DNA of 6,922 bases, taken from contig JAKJAE010000144.1 in assembly GCA_022707665.1 (NCBI GenBank), positions 1 to 6,922 of the forward strand, given 5' to 3'. Below are positions 1 to 5,517 of this stretch, in pieces (positions within the stretch are counted from its first letter, which is position 1; each line of letters starts with the position of its first letter). The notes under the pieces were generated by a model that worked only from the letters and a program-made list of their open reading frames with translations, searched no databases and had not been told where the DNA came from. This DNA comes from Chloroflexota bacterium. Lineage in GTDB: Bacteria; Chloroflexota; Anaerolineae; B4-G1; SLSP01. A program made the position numbers and the translations under genes.

Positions 1-99
1 GGGCCGCGGACCGGAACGCAGTGAGCACGGGCAGCAGGTCAGCCTGTGCTTGGCGCGCCTGGCGCCCTTGCCTTAGCCAGGCAGCGCTGGGGCGGATGC
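1..99. other. Left edge, no gene called
   Basis: This is the stretch downstream of the minus-strand TPR gene. One minus-strand frame is open here and reads plausibly (it includes LLPVLTAFRSAA when read toward position 1). It could belong to a gene continuing past the window edge, but I see no start codon with an SD site for it, so I do not call it. The only structure I see is the inverted repeat at 58-81. Confidence 0.4.
58..81 (-). terminator. Possible terminator hairpin after the TPR gene
   Basis: CCTGGC at 58-63 pairs perfectly with GCCAGG at 76-81 across a 12-nt loop. It begins about 19 bp past the stop codon of the minus-strand TPR gene. No T-run follows on the minus strand, so this is a weak candidate only. 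Confidence 0.2.
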
Positions 100-1086
100 T
101 CAGCGGGCTGAGACAGTCGCCTGAAGGACGTCGGCAAGATCCTTGAATCTCAGCGGGGCCTTGACCGGGATGTCGCTCCATCCCGGGACCAGGGTCCGGC
201 ACAGAACCTCGGGCGGCACGTCGCGCCCGGCGTCAGGCTCGAGCGCCAACGCGGCCTCGAATGCCGCCAACACCGCCGGGTTCACCTCTGCCTCGCGGCT
301 TGCTGCCTGGCCAGTCTGAAGCTCGAATTGCGCCATCAGCAGCTCGTCGTGTAGTTCCTCGTCCTCTTCCTCATCCGTTAGCGCAATGCCGCGCGACGCC
401 GCACGCAGCCCCAGGGCGCCCAACCCGACGACGCCGAATCCGGTGGCCATGAAGCGGTAGACCCAAACATCGGTCGGGTCGCGCTCCAGCAGGCGCGTCA
501 GAATGGTCAGGCCCTGATCCAGCTCACCCAACTGCAGATGGGCGCTGGCCAGGTCGATGAGTCCATTGACCACGTCTTCACCCTTCTCATAGCGCAAGTT
601 GTGCGCCAGGGCCCGCTTGAGCCAGTCCAGGGCCACCCTGCGTTCATCGTCATCGTCTGAGAGCAGCGCAGCCTCGGCCAGATCGCGGTAGAGCGGCTCA
701 TAGGAGAGCGTGGGACAGGCCAGGGGCGACCGCCCGGCCTCCTCAAGGAGCGCCAACGCCCGCTCCTCCACGGCTACCTCGGAAGCCCGACCGCGAGTAC
801 CAGCAGGAGCGTTGGCGAGTACCTCCGAGACAGCCACGCACTTCAGGTCGGTGTGGGGCTCGAGCGCATCCTCGTCCTCCAGCAGTCGCCGCAGCGGCAA
901 CCGGACGGCCCGGTCGGCATCCAGAGTCACCGCCAGGATCACGCGTTTCGCGTCGTGGGCGAGCCACGGCGCCACTCTGTAGAGATCGCCCCCCTCGCGG
1001 TGCGTCCGCTGCACCTCCTCGATGAGTGCGTCTGTGATGCGCAGATAGCGCGTCGTTGCGTGCATGGATGCATCATCCTTGGCCAT
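100..1086 (-). CDS. TPR-repeat-like cytoplasmic protein of unknown function
   Basis: Predicted 328-residue soluble protein. The C-terminal half carries helix pairs of tetratricopeptide type: residues ~130-165 (YRDLAEAALL, VALDWLKRALAHN), ~172-204 (VNGLIDLASAHLQLGELDQGLTILTRLLERDP) and ~206-236, and a last helix (AAFEAALALEP) near 274-284. The N-terminal ~120 residues are charged and matched no family I know. An acidic run (DEEEDEE) at ~238-244 interrupts the repeats. TPRs normally mediate protein contacts; no catalytic motif, signal peptide or membrane helix is visible. I chose ATG 1086 because GGAGGA lies 5 nt upstream; the frame extends to 1260, but that upstream part has non-conserved composition and covers the divergent promoter region. 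It is transcribed alone, away from the small membrane protein at 1249. Its partner and role are unknown. Confidence 0.75.
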   Translation of the reverse strand: MAKDDASMHATTRYLRITDALIEEVQRTHREGGDLYRVAPWLAHDAKRVILAVTLDADRAVRLPLRRLLEDEDALEPHTDLKCVAVSEVLANAPAGTRGRASEVAVEERALALLEEAGRSPLACPTLSYEPLYRDLAEAALLSDDDDERRVALDWLKRALAHNLRYEKGEDVVNGLIDLASAHLQLGELDQGLTILTRLLERDPTDVWVYRFMATGFGVVGLGALGLRAASRGIALTDEEEDEELHDELLMAQFELQTGQAASREAEVNPAVLAAFEAALALEPDAGRDVPPEVLCRTLVPGWSDIPVKAPLRFKDLADVLQATVSAR

Positions 1087-1091
1087 AGGAG

Positions 1092-1097
1092 TCCTCC
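1092..1097 (-). promoter_or_regulatory. RBS deciding the TPR gene start
   Basis: On the minus strand GGAGGA sits 5 nt before ATG 1086. This supports the internal start over the longer reading frame beginning at 1260. Confidence 0.75.
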
Positions 1098-1118
1098 ACT
1101 CGCTCACCGTCGTGCCCC

Positions 1119-1146
1119 AGTGTACAGCCGAACGGCCTACCGGCAA
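1119..1146 (-). promoter_or_regulatory. Sigma-70-like promoter of the TPR gene
   Basis: Minus strand: -35 TTGCCG (1146-1141), a 16-bp spacer, -10 TACACT (1124-1119). The predicted start near 1112 gives a leader of about 25 nt containing the GGAGGA site. It is divergent from the plus-strand promoter at 1153-1181, and the two -35 boxes are only 6 bp apart. Confidence 0.45.
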
Positions 1147-1152
1147 CTCCTC

Positions 1153-1181
1153 TTGGCGCATAACCCCAGCGGGTATAGAAT
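1153..1181 (+). promoter_or_regulatory. Sigma-70-like promoter of the small membrane protein
   Basis: -35 TTGGCG (1153-1158), 17-bp spacer, -10 TAGAAT (1176-1181), inside the string GGGTATAGAAT. The start would be near 1188, about 60 nt before ATG 1249. It may also drive the downstream GAF/PAS gene, since no clear promoter lies between them. Confidence 0.45.
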
Positions 1182-1235
1182 GCAGCGTCGGGGCACACGC
1201 CGGACCCGTCCCTTCGAACAACCGGCGAATAGCAG

Positions 1236-1241
1236 AGGAGG
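1236..1241 (+). promoter_or_regulatory. RBS deciding the start of the small membrane protein
   Basis: AGGAGG within AGAGGAGGTGA lies 7 nt before ATG 1249. It picks this start out of a frame that is open from 853, most of which is antisense to the TPR gene. Confidence 0.8.
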
Positions 1242-1248
1242 TGAGGTC

Positions 1249-1626
1249 ATGCCTGCACACAAGCCCACCGGGGTATTCGATGTTCTATCCTTCCTGGGCT
1301 ACAGTGGCGCTGCCGTCCTATTGGTCGGGGGCCTCCTCTTCACGGTGGCTCTCGTTGGTGTCGCCAACGACCTCCCGGCAACGGTTACCTCCTGGCATGG
1401 CCTGGGGCCTCTCCTGCGCCCACTGATAGGCCCGCTTCACACTGCCGTCGAGCTGGTAGCGGTCTTCGTCTTCGTGGCCACGGTGCTGAGCAGCATCCTG
1501 CTTTTCATCACGGGCCGGCTTCTGGCTGCCGTTGGCGCGCTCACCCACCGGGTGGACCGCCTGGAACGCGCCCGGTGGCCCTCGACCGCTGACGTCGCCC
1601 TGACCCCACGCCGGGGCAGCGGCTGA
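1249..1626 (+). CDS. Small two-helix membrane protein of unknown function
   Basis: Predicted 125 residues. Two hydrophobic segments are evident: residues ~13-39 (LSFLGYSGAAVLLVGGLL onward) and ~64-97 (VELVAVFVFVATVLSSILLF onward). A ~25-residue loop with conserved-looking W and H (TSWHGLGPLL) separates them. After the second helix, residues 98-110 (ALTHRVDRLERAR) are amphipathic and basic and would sit in the cytoplasm or form a short coiled coil. No known family is recognised. The start at 1249 is set by a near-perfect SD. The GAF/PAS sensor follows 62 bp downstream on the same strand, so co-transcription is plausible; a membrane partner for that soluble sensor is speculation. It is a real gene judging from the SD, the promoter and the clear membrane pattern. 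Confidence 0.7.
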   Translation: MPAHKPTGVFDVLSFLGYSGAAVLLVGGLLFTVALVGVANDLPATVTSWHGLGPLLRPLIGPLHTAVELVAVFVFVATVLSSILLFITGRLLAAVGALTHRVDRLERARWPSTADVALTPRRGSG

Positions 1627-1688
1627 CCATCCCACTATGACCCAGCACGCCGGCCCGCGCCCGCGGACCTGGCTCACCGAGAGATACA

Positions 1689-2996
1689 ATGACAACGTCA
1701 CCACCATCCGAAACTGACCTTGAGGTGCCCTCGGCACGGCTGGAGCGGACGAGGCTGTGGCTCCGCGCGATTGCAGGCGCCACCGATCTCCTTATTGTGG
1801 GCGGCACCCCCGAACCGGATGTGGTCAGCGCCATGGGCGAGCTTCAAAAGGTCACCGGGGCCGAAAGGGTGATCATCCAGGTCACGCGGCAGTCGGCCCC
1901 CCTGGACGAGTCACAGATGATGCTGCGCGCGCTTCCCGAGCACGTGCCGGCGCGGGTTCTGCCGTTGTCCGACCGCTGGCGCTGGAAACTGGCGGCGGGC
2001 GAGTTGGTGCTATGCCAGACCCAGGACCTCCGGCCCGCCGAACGCCGCACCCTCTACGACCACGGGATTCGCTCGTGTGCCCTCGTGCCGTTGAAGGTCG
2101 GTGGCATCCTGCGCGGCTGCACCCGGCTCGAGAACGCCGAAGCCATGGACACGTGGTCACCCGACGAGCTCCTGGCCCTGGCGTCGATTGGCACCGTCTT
2201 CAGCAACGCCCTGGGGTATCGCGAGGCCCGCGAGATGCTTGACGAGAGCGCTATGCGTCTGCGGCGGCTCGTGGACAACGCTCCAGACATGATCTACCGG
2301 ATGTCGCTACCAGACGGCAGGTACGAGGTCGTCAGCCCTGCGGCCACCTCGATGACGGGTCATACCCCTGAGGAGTTTCTGACGACGCCCAAGCTCATCG
2401 AGCGCATCCTGCACCCCGGGTGGCGCAGTTACTTCGAGCACCAGTGGGCGCTCCTCCTCCAGGGCGAGGTCCCGCTCGAGTACGCCTATGCCATCGTCCA
2501 CGGACAGACCGGTGAGACCCGGTGGCTGCACCAACGCAATGTGCTGATCCGCGATGCCTACGGCAGACCGGTGGCTCTGGAGGGCATCGTCACCGATGTC
2601 ACGCAACGGCAGGTCGCCGAGGCCCGGCTACGGTCGCGCGAGTCCACGCTTCAGACAATCCTCTCGAGTGCCCCAATCGGCATTGGGTTCAACTCCGACC
2701 GCACGTTGCTCATGGTCAACGATGAGCTGTGCCGGATGACCGGCTACACGTCCGAGGAGCTGGTGGGCAAGGTCACTGACTTCCTCTACCCCACCTACAA
2801 GGAGTTCCAGCGGGTGGGCGTGGACCTTGTGGCCCAGCTCGAACAGGGCACGACCGGGTCGGTCGAGACGCAATGGGTGCGCAAGGATGGCACGGTCCTC
2901 GATGTGCTGCTCTCGGCCAACTGCATCACGCCGGAAGACTACGCGCTCGGCGTCACCTTCACGGTCCTGGACATCACGCGCTTCCGCCGCGGATGA
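1689..2996 (+). CDS. GAF-PAS-PAS sensor protein lacking an output domain
   Basis: Predicted 435-residue soluble sensor. Residues ~20-178 look like a GAF domain, with the typical end CALVPLKVGGILRG then TWSPDELLALASIGTVFSNAL. Residues ~186-308 are a first PAS with PAC end (TRWLHQRNVLIRDAYGRPV, then GIVTDVTQRQ). Residues ~316-431 are a second PAS (NDELCRMTGYTSEELVGK, then FTVLDIT). These folds bind small ligands or chromophores and mediate dimerisation; the ligand cannot be read from sequence. In most family members DIT continues into ERKxxE and a histidine kinase or GGDEF domain. Here the protein ends RFRRG and stops, and no other frame continues an output domain before lspA. The start at 1689 has only a weak SD (GAGAG, 1679-1683) and no better nearby start. 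It likely follows the small membrane gene in one transcript. It may work by contact with a partner, or be truncated. Confidence 0.85.
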   Translation: MTTSPPSETDLEVPSARLERTRLWLRAIAGATDLLIVGGTPEPDVVSAMGELQKVTGAERVIIQVTRQSAPLDESQMMLRALPEHVPARVLPLSDRWRWKLAAGELVLCQTQDLRPAERRTLYDHGIRSCALVPLKVGGILRGCTRLENAEAMDTWSPDELLALASIGTVFSNALGYREAREMLDESAMRLRRLVDNAPDMIYRMSLPDGRYEVVSPAATSMTGHTPEEFLTTPKLIERILHPGWRSYFEHQWALLLQGEVPLEYAYAIVHGQTGETRWLHQRNVLIRDAYGRPVALEGIVTDVTQRQVAEARLRSRESTLQTILSSAPIGIGFNSDRTLLMVNDELCRMTGYTSEELVGKVTDFLYPTYKEFQRVGVDLVAQLEQGTTGSVETQWVRKDGTVLDVLLSANCITPEDYALGVTFTVLDITRFRRG

Positions 2997-3014
2997 CGCC
3001 TTCTGACGTGTTGC

Positions 3015-3028
3015 CAGCCGCGAGGCTG
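3015..3028 (+). terminator. Short GNRA-loop hairpin between the sensor gene and lspA
   Basis: CAGCC (3015-3019), loop GCGA, GGCTG (3024-3028). It is 18 bp after the sensor stop codon and before the lspA promoter. The stem is only 5 bp and no T-run follows directly (TCTT appears at 3037-3040), so termination is possible but weakly supported. Confidence 0.2.
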
Positions 3029-3046
3029 CGGGCGAGTCTTACGCAC

Positions 3047-3074
3047 TTGCACGTGGCGTGCTTCGCGGTATCAT
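3047..3074 (+). promoter_or_regulatory. Sigma-70-like promoter of lspA, probably near-leaderless
   Basis: -35 TTGCAC (3047-3052), 16-bp spacer, -10 TATCAT (3069-3074). The expected start falls near 3081, only about 4 nt before ATG 3085. There is no SD before that ATG, which fits a leaderless or near-leaderless mRNA. Confidence 0.5.
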
Positions 3075-3084
3075 CGCTCCCGAT

Positions 3085-3633
3085 ATGATCCGCAACAGCA
3101 CCCTCCGTCGCGCTACTACGCTCCTCATCGTGGTGGCTGTCTGCATCGTCCTCGACCAGGGGACCAAGGCCCTGGCCCAGACCTACCTTCCGCCACGAAC
3201 GCTGCATCTCCTCGGGGATACAGTGCGGCTGCACCTGTCGGAGAACGCCGGCGCGTTTCTCAGCCTTGGTGCTGCCCTCCCGCCTCATGTGCGGTTCCTG
3301 ATCTTCACCGTAGCCAGTGCCGGCCTTCTGGTGGGCGTGGCGGCCTACGCCATTGCGACGCCGGGCGTCCCACCCGACGTACTCGTGGCGCTGGCCTGCA
3401 TCACGGGCGGGGGCATCGGCAATCTGATCGACCGCGTGACGCGCGATGGGCACGTCGTCGATTTCCTCAACTTCGGGATCGGCTCGCTGCGCACGGGCAT
3501 CCTGAACGTCGCAGACATCTTCGTCACCTTCGGCGCGATCTACGTGATGATCGCGGCGTTCCGGCATCCGGAGGAAAGCGAGCCGGCAAGTGAGCGGGCG
3601 GGCGAATCAGCGAATAAGCAGATAGGCGATTAA
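3085..3633 (+). CDS. lspA: Lipoprotein signal peptidase (signal peptidase II)
   Basis: LspA, the inner-membrane aspartic protease that cuts the signal peptide off diacylglyceryl-modified prolipoproteins just before the lipidated cysteine (peptidase family A8). Predicted 182 residues. Motifs in order: DQGTK (24-28), ENAGAFLSLG (53-62), GNLIDR (112-117), GHVVDF (122-127) and NVADIF (141-146). Asp126 and Asp144 match the catalytic pair of the family, with the right spacing. Four membrane segments fit ~11-29, ~68-90, ~96-115 and ~141-160. ATG 3085 is preferred over the GTG at 3058, which would overlap the promoter. The last 18 residues (SEPASERAGE onward, polar) lie beyond the fourth helix and are encoded by the octamer array at 3578-3681, including the stop codon. 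Neighbouring genes are functionally unrelated as far as I can see. Confidence 0.95.
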   Translation: MIRNSTLRRATTLLIVVAVCIVLDQGTKALAQTYLPPRTLHLLGDTVRLHLSENAGAFLSLGAALPPHVRFLIFTVASAGLLVGVAAYAIATPGVPPDVLVALACITGGGIGNLIDRVTRDGHVVDFLNFGIGSLRTGILNVADIFVTFGAIYVMIAAFRHPEESEPASERAGESANKQIGD

Positions 3634-3681
3634 GCGAATCTGCGAATAGGCGAGCCGGCGCTGGTGCGAGGGTGCGCTGGT
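3578..3681 (+). repeat. In-phase octamer array, 13 units, consensus GCGAATNN
   Basis: From 3578 the sequence divides into 13 consecutive 8-bp units with no phase slip, and every unit begins GC followed by G or A. The core units are GCGAATCA (3602), GCGAATAA (3610), GCAGATAG (3618), GCGATTAA (3626), GCGAATCT (3634) and GCGAATAG (3642). GCGAGCCG occurs as the first unit (3578) and again at 3650. The final units are GCGCTGGT (3658), GCGAGGGT (3666) and GCGCTGGT (3674). The array codes for the polar tail of LspA, carries its TAA stop in the unit at 3626, and extends 48 bp into the intergenic region. Confidence 0.8.
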
Positions 3682-3761
3682 AAATGGCGCAGGAAAGAGC
3701 TTGCCCTGTCACTGCTTACTGGACGCCAGCTACTTTGGTCCTGTCGTAACCATCCCAACAA

Positions 3762-3767
3762 AAGGAG
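3762..3767 (+). promoter_or_regulatory. RBS deciding the amidohydrolase start
   Basis: AAGGAG lies 10 nt before ATG 3778. The frame is open from 3664, but the first 38 codons are not family-like, whereas from 3778 the typical N-terminus of the family begins. I found no convincing promoter between the octamer array and this site, so read-through from lspA cannot be excluded. Confidence 0.7.
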
Positions 3768-3777
3768 CACAAACGGT

Positions 3778-4938
3778 ATGCTAACACTACGTGGTGACAC
3801 TGTCTACACCGGCCATGGCCTGCTCTCCAGAGGCACCATCGCCATCGATGGGACGACGATTACGAGCATCGGCCCGACCGATGGCGAGGTCACGGCGTCC
3901 TATCCCGTGATAACGCCTGCGATCATTGACGCCCACAGTCACATCGGCCTGATCCGGGCAGGCGAGCCCAGCGCGGAGGCCGAGGCCAACGACCACCTGG
4001 ACTCCATTCTGGCCCACGCCGATGTCCTCGACTCGGTGCAGATGGATGACAAGGGCTTTCGTGACTCGATCGAGGTGGGCGTGCTCTACTCGTGCGTCCT
4101 CCCGGGCAGCGGCAACATCATCGGCGGCAACTCAGCCGTGATCCGCAACTACGCACACGACACCAACAGCGCCTTCATCCGCCGCGCCGGCATCAAGGGG
4201 GCCTTTGGCTACAACCCTATGTCGACGCGTGAATGGAAGGGACAGCGCCCCTCGACGCGCATGGGCGCCCTCGCGATTCTGCGAGCCAGGCTGGTCGATG
4301 TCCAGAACAAGATGGCCAAGGAAGCTGCCAAGGCCAAAGACAACGGTGGCGACGGTGCTGAAGGCACCGTGACGTATTCAGCGGAGGAGAAGGTGCTCAA
4401 GGCCCTGCTCACGGGCCAGGAACGCTATCGCGTTCACGCTCACAAGAACGATGACATCGCAGCGCTGCTGCGTATAGTCGATGAGTTCGGGCTCAAGGTG
4501 GTCGTGGAGCACTCGATGGATGTCCACGACGTGGCCATCTACAAGGAGCTGGCCGCGCGCGGCATTCCCGTCGTCTACGGTCCGATGGACACGCTCGCCT
4601 ACAAAGTCGAGCTCAAGCACGAGAATTGGCGCAACCTGCGGTACTTGCTGGACTCCGGCGTCGAGTTCGGTCTCATGACCGACCACCCTGTGATCATGCA
4701 GAACATGCTCTTCTACTGCCTGCGCCACTTCCTGCACCTGGGCGTCAGCAAGCAGGCAGCCCTGGAGGTCATCACGCGCCAGAACGCCAGGATCCTGGGC
4801 ATCGACGACATCCTGGGAACGCTCGAACCGGGCAAGTGGGGCTCACTTGTCTGCTGGAACGGTGACCCTTTCGCACTCGAGAGCCACCCTGTCGCCGTAT
4901 ACGCGGAAGGGAAGCTGGTCTACCAGGCTGAGGCATAG
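3778..4938 (+). CDS. Metal-dependent amidohydrolase, imidazolonepropionase-related (COG1228 type)
   Basis: Predicted 386-residue cytosolic TIM-barrel hydrolase. The N-terminal beta-sandwich part (MLTLRGDTVYTGHG, IAIDGTTITSIGP) is followed by the metal motif DAHSHIG with His53 and His55. Other expected ligands are His220/His222 in VHAHKNDD, His245 in VEHSMDVHD and Asp302 in MTDHPV. SGNIIGGNSAVIR (111-123) and GAFGYNP (141-147) match the subgroup of uncharacterised bacterial amidohydrolases related to imidazolonepropionase. The C-terminus closes with LGTLEPGKWGSLVCWNGDP and VYAEGKLVY, the returning sandwich strand typical of the superfamily. Length is normal and no ligand is missing, so it should be active, probably on a cyclic amide or a peptide-like bond; the substrate cannot be told from sequence, and no histidine-degradation genes are adjacent. 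A short Gly/Asp-rich loop (~186-197) looks like a lineage-specific insertion. It is the last plus-strand gene before a convergent ferritin-like gene. Confidence 0.9.
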   Translation: MLTLRGDTVYTGHGLLSRGTIAIDGTTITSIGPTDGEVTASYPVITPAIIDAHSHIGLIRAGEPSAEAEANDHLDSILAHADVLDSVQMDDKGFRDSIEVGVLYSCVLPGSGNIIGGNSAVIRNYAHDTNSAFIRRAGIKGAFGYNPMSTREWKGQRPSTRMGALAILRARLVDVQNKMAKEAAKAKDNGGDGAEGTVTYSAEEKVLKALLTGQERYRVHAHKNDDIAALLRIVDEFGLKVVVEHSMDVHDVAIYKELAARGIPVVYGPMDTLAYKVELKHENWRNLRYLLDSGVEFGLMTDHPVIMQNMLFYCLRHFLHLGVSKQAALEVITRQNARILGIDDILGTLEPGKWGSLVCWNGDPFALESHPVAVYAEGKLVYQAEA

Positions 4939-4953
4939 ATCCCGCGGACTGCA

Positions 4954-4999
4954 AGCTTCCAGCTGTGGCTTGCGCTTGAACAGAGCCCGGCTGGAAGCT
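4954..4999. terminator. Inverted repeat between convergent genes, candidate two-way terminator
   Basis: AGCTTCCAGC (4954-4963) pairs perfectly with GCTGGAAGCT (4990-4999). Inside the 26-nt loop, GGCT (4967-4970) can also pair with AGCC (4984-4987). It lies between the stops of the amidohydrolase (plus) and the ferritin-like gene (minus). No T-run follows on either side, so intrinsic termination is not certain. Confidence 0.4.
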
Positions 5000-5030
5000 G
5001 TAGCAGGCCCGTTAGACCTCGCTCAGGAGC

Positions 5031-5378
5031 TCAGGACTTGGTTGAGCCCACGGTGAAGGTGTCCGGGGTCTCGCTGGTGCCCAGCTCCTCCTGCAGCTCC
5101 TTCACCTCTTGGACGCCATGTGCCAACCACTCCTCCTCGTCGCCGGTCAGGATCTGCAGCAACTGCATAAACTCACCGGCGTGTTCGCGCTCCTCATTGG
5201 CTACATCGATCAGCACTTTGCGTGCTAACGGATGGTCGGTAGCCTCGGCATGCGCCATGTAGAGGTGGATCGCCTCATGCTCTGCGGCAAGATTCAGGCG
5301 GATCGCGCGAATCAGCTCCTGCTTCGTCATCTTCCGGTCAGGAACCACGCCACTGAAAGGATTCACAAACTCTGGCAT
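5031..5378 (-). CDS. Encapsulin-type ferritin-like protein, candidate encapsulin cargo
   Basis: Predicted 115-residue two-helix ferritin-like protein. Helix 1 (~18-48, TKQELIRAIRLNLAAEHEAI onward) holds Glu33. Helix 2 (~50-77) holds EEREH with Glu63 and His66. These match in spacing the Glu/Glu/His iron site of encapsulated ferritins (EncFtn E32, E62, H65 in Rhodospirillum rubrum). The whole core also resembles, from memory, the ferritin-like domain fused to the Pyrococcus furiosus encapsulin (DVAxEExxHxGEFM). Proteins of this kind oxidise Fe(II) as ring assemblies inside a protein shell. The C-terminus after a linker is TFTVGSTKS, similar to cargo-loading peptides of the LTVGSLRR type. No shell gene is adjacent: downstream is the convergent amidohydrolase, upstream a divergent gene. 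The start at 5378 is fixed by AGGAGG 5 nt upstream; the frame is open to 5570, but that part is not family-like. Function call is firm; encapsulation is inference. Confidence 0.85.
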   Translation of the reverse strand: MPEFVNPFSGVVPDRKMTKQELIRAIRLNLAAEHEAIHLYMAHAEATDHPLARKVLIDVANEEREHAGEFMQLLQILTGDEEEWLAHGVQEVKELQEELGTSETPDTFTVGSTKS

Positions 5379-5383
5379 CTGAA

Positions 5384-5389
5384 CCTCCT
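5384..5389 (-). promoter_or_regulatory. RBS deciding the ferritin-like gene start
   Basis: AGGAGG on the minus strand, within GAGGAGGTTCAG, 5 nt before ATG 5378. It discards the 64-residue upstream extension of the frame. Confidence 0.8.
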
Positions 5390-5412
5390 CGGGTATATGG
5401 GTTACGGGTACT

Positions 5413-5453
5413 CTAGCTAGGAGATAGCATAGCATACCCCCGCCTGTGCGCCA
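5413..5453 (-). promoter_or_regulatory. Possible promoter/operator of the ferritin-like gene
   Basis: On the minus strand TATGCTATGCTAT (5436-5424) offers two overlapping -10-like boxes. A poor -35 TGGCGC (5453-5448) lies 16 bp before the second one (5431-5426). Just downstream is the 8-bp palindrome CTAGCTAG (5413-5420), near the expected transcription start, where a repressor could bind. This is tentative; I see no recognisable Fur box. Confidence 0.3.
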
Positions 5454-5492
5454 GCCAGCGAACAGGGTCGCCAGGCACAGGCCGGATCGGAG

Positions 5493-5509
5493 TATACTGC
5501 CCCAGGAGG
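5493..5509 (+). promoter_or_regulatory. -10 box and RBS in front of the methyltransferase remnant
   Basis: TATACT (5493-5498) is a good -10, but no clear -35 is visible 16-18 bp upstream. AGGAGG (5504-5509) lies 8 nt before ATG 5518. If the -10 is used, the mRNA would begin at or next to the SD. The signals have not decayed although the gene behind them is broken. Confidence 0.45.
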
Positions 5510-5517
5510 AAAGCCCT

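Noticed and set aside
1225..1232. A single GCGAATAG, identical to a unit of the octamer array, just before the SD of the small membrane gene.
   Set aside because: One 8-mer in about 7 kb on two strands is expected by chance often enough, and it has no neighbouring units.
1685..1690. TACAAT as a -10 box for the sensor gene.
   Set aside because: It overlaps the ATG at 1689, no -35 fits, and the transcript would begin inside the coding region.
1637..1717. A 26-codon ORF (ATG 1637) overlapping the start of the sensor gene, possible upstream peptide.
   Set aside because: No SD before it and no recognisable sequence; short ORFs are common by chance in this composition.
1318..1834. Overlapping minus-strand frames opposite the membrane-protein and sensor genes.
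   Set aside because: Low-complexity Gly/Arg/Pro translations of GC-rich coding DNA; the plus-strand products have domains and SD sites.
2974..3567. A long minus-strand frame (197 codons) opposite lspA.
   Set aside because: It is antisense to lspA, whose family motifs are clear, and its product is Asp/His/Arg-rich with no fold signature.
3601..3660. The octamer array considered as a CRISPR array.
   Set aside because: Units are 8 bp and contiguous, with no spacers of CRISPR size and no cas genes.
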